The position numbers and the translations under genes are program-made. Below, piece by piece: positions 15,074-23,618 of a DNA stretch of 64,000 nucleotides. The stretch comes from Sphingomonas echinoides. GTDB lineage: Bacteria; Pseudomonadota; Alphaproteobacteria; Sphingomonadales; Sphingomonadaceae. Every line of letters begins with the position of its first letter. The stretch's first letter is position 1. Below the pieces are notes generated by a model. It was given only the letters and a program-made list of their open reading frames with translations. It was not told the origin of the DNA and ran no database searches. The stretch lies in the NCBI RefSeq assembly GCF_029623395.1, contig NZ_JAPYKK010000019.1, positions 1 to 64,000 of the forward strand, given 5' to 3'.

Positions 15074-16498
15074 TCACCCCGCCGCATCGATCCGATACGC
15101 CCGCCGCACCAACCCGCTGGTCAGCTCGTGCGCCAGATCGACCGCTTCCCAATCCGCGATCCGGTGTTCCGCGACCAGCCGCGCGAGAAACCCGCAATCG
15201 ACCCGCCGCGCGACGTCATGCCGCGCCGGAATCGACAGGAACGCGCGCGTATCGTCGTTGAACCCGACGGTGTTGTAGAAACCCGCGGTCTCGGTCGTCA
15301 TCTCGCGGAAGCGCCGCATCCCTTCCGGGCTGTCGTGGAACCACCATGCCGGGCCGAGCTTGAGGCACGGATAATGCCCGGCCAGCGGGGCCAGTTCGCG
15401 CGCGTAGACGCTCTCGTCGAGCGTGAAGAGGATGATCGACAGTTCGGTCGAGGTGCCGAACCGGTCGAGCAGCGGCTTGAGCGCGTGGACATAGTCGGTC
15501 CGCATCGGGATGTCGGCGCCCTTGTCGCGTCCGTGGCTCGCGAACAGGCCCGCATTGTGGTTGCGGAAACTGCCGGGGTGGATCTGCATCACCATCCCGT
15601 CCTCGACCGACATCGCCGCCATTTCGGTCAGCATCTGCGCGCGGAACAGCTCGGCGTCGGCGGGGGTCCAGCTGCCGCCGACGATCTTGCCGAACAGCGC
15701 CTCGGCCTCGACCGCCGACAGGTTGGCGGTGGCGGCGGTCGCATGGCCGTGATCGGTCGCGGTCGCCCCCGCTGCACGGAAGTCGGCGCGACGTTTGCGG
15801 TGCGCCGCGAGATAGCCTTGCCAGCTATGGACATCCTCCCCGGTCAGCTCGGCGAAGCGCTGCATCGCGGGCGCAAACTGCTCGTGCTCGACATCGATCA
15901 CGCCGTCGGGACGATAGGTGGTGACGACCCGGCCGTTCCAGCCCGACTCCTTGATCCGGTGGTGCGCCCCGAGATCATCCTGCGGTCCCTCGGTCGTCGC
16001 GAGAAACGCGATGTCGAAGCGATCAAACAACGCGCGCGGGCGAAATGCGGGGGTCGCGAGTTTCTCGGCGATCGTATCGAAATACAGATCTGCGGTGGCG
16101 CCCTCCAACGCAACGTCGAACCCGAACACTTCGGCAAAGACGTGATCGAGCCACAATTGCGACGGCGTGCCGCGGAACAGCGCATAGTTCTCCGCGAACA
16201 CGCGCCACGCCGCGCGCGGATCGGTCGCGGGAACGCCTGCGCGGCTTGGGATCGCGAGCGTGTCGAGCGCGATTCCCTGGCTGTAGAGCATCCGGAAGAT
16301 ATAGTGGTCGGGCGCGAGCAGCAGGCCGGTCGCATCGGTCCACGGCGCGTCGTCCGCGAACCAGCGCGCGTCGGTATGGCCATGCGGGCTGACGATCGGC
16401 AGGTCGGCGATTTCGGCGTAGAGCGTCCGCGCGATCGTGCGCGTCGTCGGATCGGCGGGAAACAATCGGTCGGGGTGCAGATCCAGGCGCCGCGTCAT
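15074..16498 (-). CDS. uxaC: Uronate isomerase (glucuronate/galacturonate isomerase)
   Basis: 474 residues, the usual UxaC length. The start at 16498 is set by GAAGGGAT upstream and by the conserved opening LHPDRLFPADPTTR. It belongs to the amidohydrolase superfamily: the metal motif PHGHTD is near residue 36, and MQIHPGSFRNHN and GFNDDTRAF follow the family pattern. It converts D-glucuronate to D-fructuronate or D-galacturonate to D-tagaturonate in the cytosol. It is divergent from the fructuronate reductase gene (148-bp gap) and upstream of kdgK on the same strand, giving a hexuronate catabolic group. No LacI-type site of the GACA-N-CG-N-TGTC kind is seen in the gap. Confidence 0.95.
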   Translation of the reverse strand: MTRRLDLHPDRLFPADPTTRTIARTLYAEIADLPIVSPHGHTDARWFADDAPWTDATGLLLAPDHYIFRMLYSQGIALDTLAIPSRAGVPATDPRAAWRVFAENYALFRGTPSQLWLDHVFAEVFGFDVALEGATADLYFDTIAEKLATPAFRPRALFDRFDIAFLATTEGPQDDLGAHHRIKESGWNGRVVTTYRPDGVIDVEHEQFAPAMQRFAELTGEDVHSWQGYLAAHRKRRADFRAAGATATDHGHATAATANLSAVEAEALFGKIVGGSWTPADAELFRAQMLTEMAAMSVEDGMVMQIHPGSFRNHNAGLFASHGRDKGADIPMRTDYVHALKPLLDRFGTSTELSIILFTLDESVYARELAPLAGHYPCLKLGPAWWFHDSPEGMRRFREMTTETAGFYNTVGFNDDTRAFLSIPARHDVARRVDCGFLARLVAEHRIADWEAVDLAHELTSGLVRRAYRIDAAG

Positions 16499-16646
16499 CG
16501 TTATCCCTTCGAACCATCGTCGTCCGCTTCTGGTAAGCGCTGCCGCGCGCACGAACAAGTTGCGAGCGACGATTGCCGCTGGCCTTGCACCGTCTGCCAA
16601 GGCTAACGCTTTCGGCTCCCGCGTTGAACCCTACGGAAGCGACCTG

Positions 16647-18098
16647 ATGATGCAGCATGACCGCCCGCGCCTGAGCTATGCCGTGCTGGATCGCCTGCCG
16701 TCGTCGGTTTCCCGGCCCGACTGGCGCGTGCCGCCGCCGGTCGGGATCGTCCATTTCGGGCCGGGCGCCTTTCATCGCGCGCATCAGGCGGCCTATGTCG
16801 ACACGCTGCTGGCGACCGATCCGACCTGGGGCATTGCTGCGGTTTCGCTGCGCAGCAAAGGAACGGTCACCGATCTTGCTGCGCAACAGGGGCTGTACAC
16901 GCTGGCGGTCCGCGACGCGGAGTCCGCACACCGGATCATCGGAGCGCACAGCGCGTTCCTCGGACCCGACGATTCGGCGCAGATCCGCGCCTTGCTCGCC
17001 GCGCCGACGACCCGTCTCGTCACCACGACCGTAACCGAAAAGGGCTATTGCCTCGCGCCGGACGGCAGTCTCGATTTCAACCATCCCGACATCGCGCACG
17101 ATCTCGCGGGGGCCGAGGTTCCGCGCAGCGTGATCGGCTGGATCGTCGCTGGGCTGGAAGCGCGCCATGCGGCGGGCGAAGTGGCGTTCGTCGTGATGCC
17201 GTGCGACAATCTCGCCAACAACGGCGCGAAACTCCACGCCGCGCTGATCGCTTATGCCGGGGCACACGACCCGTATCTTGCGGAGTGGATCGCGGGGGAA
17301 GTCCGTGTGCCCGGGACGATGGTCGACTCGATCACCCCGGCGACCGACGAAGCGCTCTACGGCGACGTTGCGGACGTGCTGGGCGTGGTCGATCGCGCGA
17401 CGGTCCAGCGCGAAGCCTTTACGCAATGGGTGATCGAGGACCTCGGCACCGCCGCGGGCACGGCACTGGCCAGCGCCGGGGCGACGCTGACCGACAATGT
17501 CGCGGGGTATGAACAGGCGAAGCTGCGCGTGCTCAACGGATCGCATTCGACGCTCGCTTATGCCGGATTGCTGCGCGGCGCGACCAGCGTGGCGGAAGCG
17601 ATGCAGGATGCGCCGCTGGCCGCGTTCGTCGATGCGATGATCCGCGACGAGATCCTGCCGACGCTGCCGAGCGTCGCCGGGTTCGATCACGATGCGTATC
17701 GCCGCCAGATCCTCGCGCGCTTCCGCAACCCCGCGATCGTCCACCGGCTCGACCAGATCGCCGGGGATGGCAGCCAGAAGCTCCCGTATCGCCTGGGGGA
17801 TACGCTCGCGTGGCACCGTGCGCGCGGAGAGTTGCCGCGCCGCGTGATCGTCGCGCTCGGCTGCTGGGTCGCCTTCCTGATGCGACGGTCGCGCGGTGGC
17901 GTGACGATCCTCGATCCGGCGGGCGCGGCGCTGGCCACGGCGGCCGCGGACGGCGATGCCGCGGCGGTGCTCGCACGGTTGGTCGCGGACGGGCTCGGGT
18001 TCGACTCCGCGCTGGCCGAAGATGGCGCGACGATGGCGGCGATCGCCACCGCCGCGGATGCGGCGTTCGCGGGCGCGTGGGACAAATTGCTCGGGTAA
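16647..18098 (+). CDS. uxuB: Mannitol dehydrogenase family protein, probable fructuronate reductase
   Basis: 483 residues, starting at the first of two ATG codons with ACGGAAGC seven bases upstream. The long-chain MDH family signature is clear: GIVHFGPGAFHRAHQAAYVD near the N-terminus binds NAD(H), and the catalytic region KLRVLNGSHS lies near residue 291. Family members are mannitol 2-dehydrogenase, UxuB (D-fructuronate to D-mannonate) and related enzymes; the divergent uxaC and the nearby kdgK favour UxuB. The next step, UxuA, is absent from the window. It converges on ccmH with only 13 bp between stops. Confidence 0.85.
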   Translation: MMQHDRPRLSYAVLDRLPSSVSRPDWRVPPPVGIVHFGPGAFHRAHQAAYVDTLLATDPTWGIAAVSLRSKGTVTDLAAQQGLYTLAVRDAESAHRIIGAHSAFLGPDDSAQIRALLAAPTTRLVTTTVTEKGYCLAPDGSLDFNHPDIAHDLAGAEVPRSVIGWIVAGLEARHAAGEVAFVVMPCDNLANNGAKLHAALIAYAGAHDPYLAEWIAGEVRVPGTMVDSITPATDEALYGDVADVLGVVDRATVQREAFTQWVIEDLGTAAGTALASAGATLTDNVAGYEQAKLRVLNGSHSTLAYAGLLRGATSVAEAMQDAPLAAFVDAMIRDEILPTLPSVAGFDHDAYRRQILARFRNPAIVHRLDQIAGDGSQKLPYRLGDTLAWHRARGELPRRVIVALGCWVAFLMRRSRGGVTILDPAGAALATAAADGDAAAVLARLVADGLGFDSALAEDGATMAAIATAADAAFAGAWDKLLG

Positions 18099-18111
18099 CC
18101 GCGTGGCGCGG

Positions 18112-18537
18112 CTAGCGCTTGCCCCGCCGCTTGAAGCTCGCGCGCGCCAGCCACGCGCCGAGCGCGAGCAGCACGAGTGGCGTGATCCACAAGGGCGCGG
18201 TCAGCGCGCTGAACGGCGGATCGTAGCTGATGTAATCGCCATAGCGCGCGATCAGCCAGTCGCGGATCTGCCCCGGACTTTGCCCCGCGGCGATCCGCGT
18301 GCGGACGAGCGAGCGCATGTCGCCCGCCATCTCGGCATCGCTGTCCGCGATCGACTGGCCCTGGCACACCACGCAGCGCAGCGTCGCCATCAACGCCTGC
18401 GCCTGCGCCTCCTTGGCGGCGTCCTTGAGCTGGACGTTGGCGAGCGGCGCGGGCGGCAGGGTGCTGTCGGCGAAGACTGGGGACGCGAGCACAAGCGCGA
18501 GCCCTGCCCAGCGAATAAGGAACCCGCCCGCCCTCAC
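18112..18537 (-). CDS. ccmH: Cytochrome c maturation protein CcmH (CycL-type)
   Basis: 141 residues: a signal peptide (cleaved near FADS), then the thiol motif LRCVVCQGQSIADSDA near residues 52-67, and one C-terminal membrane helix (LWITPLVLLALGAWLA). CcmH acts on the periplasmic side and keeps the apocytochrome CXXCH cysteines reduced for haem ligation. It starts at a GTG whose bases overlap the dsbE stop (GTGA) and ends the ccm operon. The second TPR-containing half (CcmI) is not next to it. Confidence 0.93.
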   Translation of the reverse strand: MRAGGFLIRWAGLALVLASPVFADSTLPPAPLANVQLKDAAKEAQAQALMATLRCVVCQGQSIADSDAEMAGDMRSLVRTRIAAGQSPGQIRDWLIARYGDYISYDPPFSALTAPLWITPLVLLALGAWLARASFKRRGKR

Positions 18538-19061
18538 TTCAACCCCCGCACCAGCGCGATCAGCCCCGGCACCTCGTCCTCGCGGATGTCGCCGACATGC
18601 TGCTGGACGATCCGCCCGCGCCCGTCGATCACGAACGTCTCGGGCACCCCCGACGAGCCAAGCGCGAGTTGCAGCGAACTCGTCTTGTCGTCACCGATCG
18701 CGGCATAGGGATCGCCGTTGCGCGCGAGGAAGTCGGCGATTGCGGCGGGGGTATCGCGGATCGCGACCGCGTCGATCACCACGCCCGCCTGTTTCAGCCG
18801 GAGCAATTGTGGCGCCTCGGCAACGCACGGGATGCACCAGCTCGCGAAGATGTTGAGCAACCTTGGCTTGCCGGTCGCGAACTGTGCGGTCGCGAGACCC
18901 GGCTTGCTCGGGACGATCGGCGGCAGGTCAAACGCAGGCAGCGTCTGCCCGACCAGCGCCGAGCGCACGGTGCGGTCCGCGGGTTGGTACAGCCCCCACG
19001 CGGCCAGCGCGAGCAACCCGAGCGCAACCGCGAACGGGATCCAGATCAACCGCGCACTCAT
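18534..19061 (-). CDS. dsbE: Thiol:disulfide interchange protein DsbE/CcmG
   Basis: 175 residues with one N-terminal membrane anchor (about 5-24) and a periplasmic thioredoxin fold. The active site is WCIPC (Cys76, Cys79) and the cis-proline loop is SGVPETF (about 137-143). It passes electrons to CcmH/apocytochrome during haem attachment. The ATG overlaps the ccmF stop (ATGA), and its own stop overlaps the ccmH GTG. Confidence 0.94.
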   Translation of the reverse strand: MSARLIWIPFAVALGLLALAAWGLYQPADRTVRSALVGQTLPAFDLPPIVPSKPGLATAQFATGKPRLLNIFASWCIPCVAEAPQLLRLKQAGVVIDAVAIRDTPAAIADFLARNGDPYAAIGDDKTSSLQLALGSSGVPETFVIDGRGRIVQQHVGDIREDEVPGLIALVRGLK

Positions 19062-21016
19062 GCGTACGCCTCGCCCCGCCCGCGCTCGCGCCGTCCGCGG
19101 GTCAACCGCCCGATCAGCGACAGCGCCCCGCCGAGCGCAACCAGCGCACCGCCGAGCCAGATCAGCGTCACGAACGGCTTCCACCACAGCCGCAACTGCC
19201 AGCGCCCCTGCGCGTCGGGTTCGCCGAGCACGGTATAGAGCTGCCCGTCCCAGCGCGTCGCGATCGCGGATTCGCTCGTCACGGTGACGGGGTTGGAGAA
19301 GAAGCGCGATTGCGGACGCAGGTAGAAGACGCCGCCGTCGTTCCCGCGCCGTGCGCTCAGCCGTGCCTCGATCGCGGACCAGTTGGGGCCGATCACCGGC
19401 TTCACCCCGTCGAGCGTGACCAGATACGGTCCGACCCGCTGCGGCTCGCCGACGCGCGCCGCGACCAGCGTCGCCTGCGTGAAGGCGGTGTCGGACGCCA
19501 TGCCCGCAAGGCTCACCGCGATCCCGAGATGCGCGATCACCATCCCGTAGGTGAACAGCGGCGTCCGGCGCAGGTTGCGCTTCCACAAGGGCGCGACGCT
19601 CGCCGCCGCCAGCCCCGCCGAGAGCGCTAAGCCCAACAACGGGAGCAACGCGATTCCGCCGGTCGTCGCCGCGACCACGATCAGCACGACGCCCGTCACC
19701 GCGATCGGGATCGTCACGCGCGCGATCGCCGCCTGCGCGCTGTCACGCCGCCAGCGCAGCAACGGCCCGACCGCCATCACCGCGATCAGCACCAGCGCGA
19801 CCGGCCCCGCCGCCTTGTCAAAGAACGGAGGCCCGACCGACAATTGCGTCCCGAACCCCGCCGCGACGATCGGGTACAGCGTCCCGATCAGCACCACCCC
19901 GAGGATCACCGTCAGCAGCAGATTGTTCGCGACCAAAGCACCTTCGCGACTGACGAAATCGAACGTCGTGCCGGCGCGCACCGTCCCCACGCGCAGCGCG
20001 AACAACAGCAACGCGCCGCCGATATAGATCGCGAGCAACGCAAGGATGAAGCTCCCGCGCGTCGGATCGACCGCAAAGGCATGGACGCTGGTCAGGATGC
20101 CCGATCGCACTAAAAATGTCCCGATCATCGACATCGAGAACGCCACCACCGCGAGCATCAGCGTCCAGGCGCGCAGGCCATCGCGCGTCGCCAGCACCGT
20201 TACCGAATGGAGCAGCGCGGTTGCGGCGAGCCACGGCATCAGCGACGCATTCTCGACCGGATCCCAGAACCACCAGCCGCCCCAGCCGAGCTCGTAATAG
20301 GCCCAGTAAGAGCCCGCGGTGATCCCGAGCGTGAGGAAGATCCACGCCGCCAGCACCCACGGCCGCATCGCGCGCGCAAAGGCGGGGCCGACGTCGCGCG
20401 TCACCATCGCGCCGACCGCGAAGGAGAAGGCGATCGAGATGCCGACATAGCCGATGTACAGCGTCGGCGGATGGAACGCCAAGCCGGGGTCCTGGAGCAA
20501 CGGGTTGAGCCCGTTGCCGTCTGCGGGTGCCGGATCGATCCGCGCGAACGGGTTCGACGAGAACAGCAGGAACGCATAGAACCCCAGCGCGATCGCCGCC
20601 TGCGCGCCGAGCGTCGCGATCAGCGTCGGCCGCGCGAGCCCGCGCTCCAGCAGCGCCACCGCCGCGCCCGCCACGCCGAGGATCGTGACCCACAGCAGCA
20701 TCGAGCCCTCGTGGTTCCCCCACGCCCCCGCGATCTTGTACATCAGCGGCTTCGCGGAATGGCTGTTTTCGGCGACGAGCAGCACCGACATGTCGCTGCG
20801 CACGAACAGCACGATCAGCAGCAGCATCGCGACCAGCGCGAGCACCCCCTGCACCACCGCGACCGGGCGCACCGCGCGCATCAGGTCTTCGGTCATGCTC
20901 GCTTCCGCCAGCGCTGGCTTCGCCGACCGCCACACGCCCATCGCCGCGAGCAGCAATTGCAACGCGGCGAGCGCTGCCGCGAACCACAAGGCCGCGAGTC
21001 CTGCTTCGGCAATCAT
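19058..21016 (-). CDS. ccmF: Haem lyase CcmF
   Basis: 652 residues with about 14-15 membrane segments, the normal CcmF size. The haem-handling WWD domain reads GWGGWWFWDPVENASLMPWL around residue 245, and the C-terminus has the large periplasmic loop before the last helix. CcmF joins haem, delivered by CcmE, to apocytochrome c at the periplasmic face. It lies between ccmE (134-bp gap holding a family A repeat) and dsbE (overlap). Confidence 0.96.
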   Translation of the reverse strand: MIAEAGLAALWFAAALAALQLLLAAMGVWRSAKPALAEASMTEDLMRAVRPVAVVQGVLALVAMLLLIVLFVRSDMSVLLVAENSHSAKPLMYKIAGAWGNHEGSMLLWVTILGVAGAAVALLERGLARPTLIATLGAQAAIALGFYAFLLFSSNPFARIDPAPADGNGLNPLLQDPGLAFHPPTLYIGYVGISIAFSFAVGAMVTRDVGPAFARAMRPWVLAAWIFLTLGITAGSYWAYYELGWGGWWFWDPVENASLMPWLAATALLHSVTVLATRDGLRAWTLMLAVVAFSMSMIGTFLVRSGILTSVHAFAVDPTRGSFILALLAIYIGGALLLFALRVGTVRAGTTFDFVSREGALVANNLLLTVILGVVLIGTLYPIVAAGFGTQLSVGPPFFDKAAGPVALVLIAVMAVGPLLRWRRDSAQAAIARVTIPIAVTGVVLIVVAATTGGIALLPLLGLALSAGLAAASVAPLWKRNLRRTPLFTYGMVIAHLGIAVSLAGMASDTAFTQATLVAARVGEPQRVGPYLVTLDGVKPVIGPNWSAIEARLSARRGNDGGVFYLRPQSRFFSNPVTVTSESAIATRWDGQLYTVLGEPDAQGRWQLRLWWKPFVTLIWLGGALVALGGALSLIGRLTRGRRERGRGEAYA

Positions 21017-21025
21017 GCCGCCTGT

Positions 21026-21110
21026 GCTCCTGCGAAGGCGGGAGTCCAGATCCGAGCCGAGAGGCGGCCGTTAGCGCGCGGAACTCCTGCGTTCCTGCCT
21101 TCGCAGGAAC
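21026..21110. repeat. Intergenic palindrome pair, family A, inside the ccm operon
   Basis: CTCCTGCGAAGGCGGGAG at about 21028-21045 and GTTCCTGCCTTCGCAGGAAC at 21091-21110 face each other in the 133-bp gap between ccmE and ccmF. This is the only wide gap in an otherwise overlapping operon, so the element probably forms a hairpin in the ccm transcript. Confidence 0.7.
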
Positions 21111-21149
21111 ACAGCAGAAGATCCAAAGGTGCAACCGTCAAACCAACCT

Positions 21150-21584
21150 TCATTGCACAAGCGTCTTCGTCTCGTGCATCTTGCCCTTCATTTCGGGGGG
21201 CATGTATTTCTCGTCATGCTTCGCCAGCAGGTTGCTCGCGGTGAAGCTGCCGTCGGGGTTGAACTTGCCCTCGGCGACGACGCCCGAATTCTCCTTGAAC
21301 AGATCGGGTGCGATCCCGCGGAATGCGACCGGCACGCGCGCGATGCCGTCGGTCACGACGAACTGCATCGTCACGCCGTCCGCGAGCCGGTGGAGCGACC
21401 CGCCCGCGACCATCCCGCCAAGCCGCACCGCGCGCCCGAGCGGCAAGGCGTCCTTCTTCACGTCGCCCGGCGCATAGAAGAACGCCGCCTGGTCCTTAAG
21501 CGCGGAGAGCGCAAGCGCGCTCGACCCGCCGACCGCGGCCACCGCGAGCGCGGCGAGCGTCAGGCGCTGATGCTTGGCCTTCAC
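21150..21584 (-). CDS. ccmE: Haem chaperone CcmE
   Basis: 144 residues from a GTG overlapping the ccmD stop (GTGA). One N-terminal membrane anchor (about 8-28), then an OB-fold periplasmic domain. The covalent haem-binding histidine is His123 in LLAKHDEKYMPPE, with the following Tyr127 as expected. CcmE accepts haem from CcmC and hands it to CcmF. The tail after the haem motif is short. Confidence 0.95.
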   Translation of the reverse strand: MKAKHQRLTLAALAVAAVGGSSALALSALKDQAAFFYAPGDVKKDALPLGRAVRLGGMVAGGSLHRLADGVTMQFVVTDGIARVPVAFRGIAPDLFKENSGVVAEGKFNPDGSFTASNLLAKHDEKYMPPEMKGKMHETKTLVQ

Positions 21585-21685
21585 TTCTCCACCCTCCGCA
21601 TCGCCAGATAGCTCGACACCGCCAGCGCGATCGATCCCGCCGCAGTCAGACCATAAGCCGCGATGATGAAAGGCCAATGGTTCAT
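21581..21685 (-). CDS. ccmD: Haem exporter protein CcmD (34 aa)
   Basis: A very small gene: 34 residues, starting MNHWPFIIAAYGLT, with one membrane helix and a basic tail (MRRVEK). This is the usual CcmD form, a small protein that helps release CcmE from the CcmC complex. Its ATG overlaps the ccmC stop and its stop overlaps the ccmE GTG, so position and overlaps support it strongly despite its size. Confidence 0.92.
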   Translation of the reverse strand: MNHWPFIIAAYGLTAAGSIALAVSSYLAMRRVEK

Positions 21686-22467
21686 GCGGTCACCTCGACA
21701 TGATGCGCGCGCCGCCTCAACCGTGCCTCGGCCTTGCTCCGCGCCAGGATCGTCCGCATCCGCATCAACACGATCGCGGCGAAGAACAGCGTGAACCCAC
21801 TGAGGGTGAACCACAAGGGCCACAGGATCGCGGGGTCGATCGTTGATTTGGTCAGCCCGATGCTCTGCCCCTGGTGGAGCGTGTTCCACCACACCACCGA
21901 ATAGCGGATGATCGGCAGCAGGATCGACCCCGCCACGCCGTACAGCGCGGCGATCCGCCCGCCGCCACCGAAGCCCGCGCGCTCGTCCTCGGCGCGAACC
22001 AAAGCGATGAAACCGAGATAGACGAAGAACAGCAACAGCATCGAGGTCAGCCGCCCGTCCCATTGCCACCACGTCCCCCAGGTCGGACGCCCCCAGATCG
22101 ACCCGGTGGCGAGGCACAATGCCGCGAACGTCACCCCGGGCAGCGCGATCGCGCGCGCGGCGATCATCGCGAGCGGATGCCGCCAGACCAGGAACATCAG
22201 CGACGATATCGCGATCCCGCTCCATCCGCCCATCCCCAGCCAGGCGGTGGGGACGTGGATGTAGAGGATGCGGACGCTGTCTTTCTGCAGATAATCGGGT
22301 GGGGTCTGGGTCAGCCCGGCCCAGCCGCCGAACAGGATCAGCGCGACGCCCGCCCAGAACAGCACCGGCGTCAACGGCCGCGCGATCGCCAGGAAGCGCG
22401 CCGGGTTGGCGAGGGCGTGAAGGCTAGGCACGCGACAGGGATACGCAAGATCGCGGGATGAATCCAT
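21682..22467 (-). CDS. ccmC: Haem transporter/presenter CcmC
   Basis: 261 residues from the ATG at 22467; a GTG twelve codons later is possible and would give a more usual N-terminus (HALANPARFL). Six membrane segments and the WWD motif SIWGRPTWGTWWQWDGRL (about 121-138), with the flanking conserved histidines (YIHVP, WNTLHQGQS). CcmC binds haem at the periplasmic face and loads it on CcmE. The ccmA/ccmB ATPase genes are not next to it. Confidence 0.95.
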   Translation of the reverse strand: MDSSRDLAYPCRVPSLHALANPARFLAIARPLTPVLFWAGVALILFGGWAGLTQTPPDYLQKDSVRILYIHVPTAWLGMGGWSGIAISSLMFLVWRHPLAMIAARAIALPGVTFAALCLATGSIWGRPTWGTWWQWDGRLTSMLLLFFVYLGFIALVRAEDERAGFGGGGRIAALYGVAGSILLPIIRYSVVWWNTLHQGQSIGLTKSTIDPAILWPLWFTLSGFTLFFAAIVLMRMRTILARSKAEARLRRRAHHVEVTA

Positions 22468-22504
22468 CGGTCATTGCGCCATCCCCCATTGCGCAATCAC
22501 CGCG

Positions 22505-23041
22505 TCATTCCGCGGCACGCACCGCGGATGTGGCTGTGTCGTCGTCCGCATCGTCGCCGCGACCGTGCTCCCCGCTGTCATCGACATCCTCCGGCAACGC
22601 CCATAGCAAATCGCGCTTGGTCAGCACGCGCCCGTCCCACGATCGCACTTCGATCGGACCGATCGGGCGTCGGTCGCGCGCATCGACCAGCACCGGGGAC
22701 GCGCGGAAGCCGGTTTCCCACCGCTCGCCCCATTGCCGCAGTGCGAGCATCGTCGGCAACAGCGCCACGCCCTTCTCGGTCAGCTGATAATGGATCTTGC
22801 GCCGGTCCTTGACCATCGCATCGCGCGTCAGGATGCCGTGTTCGACCAGCCGCCCCAGCCGATTGGCGAGAATGTTGCGTGCGATTCCCAGTTCGGACTG
22901 GAATTCCTCGAAATGGTGCAATCCGTTGAACGCGGCGCGCAGGATCATGAAGCTCCACCGTTCGCCCATCGCCTCGAGCGCGGCCGGCAAGCTGCAATTG
23001 ACCAGTTGTTCGCGCAAGGGTGCGCGGAGTTTTTCGTCCAT
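22505..23041 (-). CDS. HxlR-family winged-helix transcriptional regulator
   Basis: 178 residues; ATG at 23041 with ACGGAA upstream. The HxlR domain spans about residues 15-110: CSLPAALEAMGERWSFMILR, then the recognition region ILANRLGRLVEHGIL and the wing KIHYQLTEKG. The C-terminus ends in an acidic low-complexity tail (DDADDDTATS). HxlR proteins respond to thiol-reactive aldehydes, quinones or redox state in known cases; here Cys17 is available but untested. It is on the ccm strand, 37 bp upstream of ccmC, so it might be cotranscribed with ccm; direct control of ccm is only a guess. Confidence 0.88.
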   Translation of the reverse strand: MDEKLRAPLREQLVNCSLPAALEAMGERWSFMILRAAFNGLHHFEEFQSELGIARNILANRLGRLVEHGILTRDAMVKDRRKIHYQLTEKGVALLPTMLALRQWGERWETGFRASPVLVDARDRRPIGPIEVRSWDGRVLTKRDLLWALPEDVDDSGEHGRGDDADDDTATSAVRAAE

Positions 23042-23168
23042 GGTTCCGTATCGTATCCCATTTTGGCGGCACAAGGAAACCGATCCGCGGTTGTCCGTCC
23101 GTTTTCAGTTGCAACTAGCAACCTAGTTTGATAATTGCTGCATCGCAACGTTTCTTCGGGAGTCGTCC

Positions 23169-23486
23169 ATGTCGTCTTTTTTCCGCGCTGCGGCGCCATT
23201 TCTGCTGCCCGCCCTCCTTGCAGTGCCGACGATCGGCCATAGCGCCGACACCGGCCCCTATTATGTCGCGACCCCCAGTGCTGCACCTGCACAAGAGACG
23301 CTGATCACCAGCGGCACGCTCTGGAAGTGGCACGAGCCCGCCTTCACCGCCGCCAAGGGACCGCAGCGCGAAGCGATCATGTGCGAAATGGTCGCGCAGC
23401 GCGCGGGCAAGCTCACCGCGTTCAGCGCGGGCGGAAAAGCGTTCGAGCCCGAGGCCCTCGCCAAGTGCAACACCCGCGCAAAGTGA
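23169..23486 (+). CDS. CC_3452-family small exported protein
   Basis: 105 residues with a cleavable signal peptide (to about HSA at residue 25). The mature part has GPYYVATPSAAP, SGTLWKWHEPAFTA, EAIMCEMVAQRAGKLTAF and a terminal ALAKCNTRA, the pattern of a short family found in Caulobacter and sphingomonads. Family members usually carry an extra cysteine after LWKC; here the position is tryptophan, leaving two cysteines that could pair. Function unknown; probably periplasmic. GGGAG precedes the ATG and a strong terminator follows. Confidence 0.8.
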   Translation: MSSFFRAAAPFLLPALLAVPTIGHSADTGPYYVATPSAAPAQETLITSGTLWKWHEPAFTAAKGPQREAIMCEMVAQRAGKLTAFSAGGKAFEPEALAKCNTRAK

Positions 23487-23529
23487 TCGCTGCCTGACCG
23501 GTAAGTCCTCCGCGTTGGTGGAGTTTTCT

Positions 23530-23561
23530 CTCCCGCGCGTGCACCGCGGGAGGGGTTTTTT
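23530..23561 (+). terminator. Rho-independent terminator after the CC_3452-family gene
   Basis: A perfect 8-bp stem (CTCCCGCG at 23530-23537 against CGCGGGAG at 23545-23552) with a 7-base loop is followed by GGG and six T. It ends the 23169 transcript 49 bp before the Rsh gene. Confidence 0.85.
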
Positions 23562-23618
23562 CGGTTTGTTGCGCAAACAGGTTGCAAATCAAACCCTCAC
23601 GACGCCATCTTGATCCGG

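Noticed and set aside
16531..16544. TGGTAAGCGCTGCC as a LacI-type operator for uxaC/uxuB
   Set aside because: Only the AGCGCT hexamer is palindromic; the flanks do not pair, so it is too weak to list as a site.
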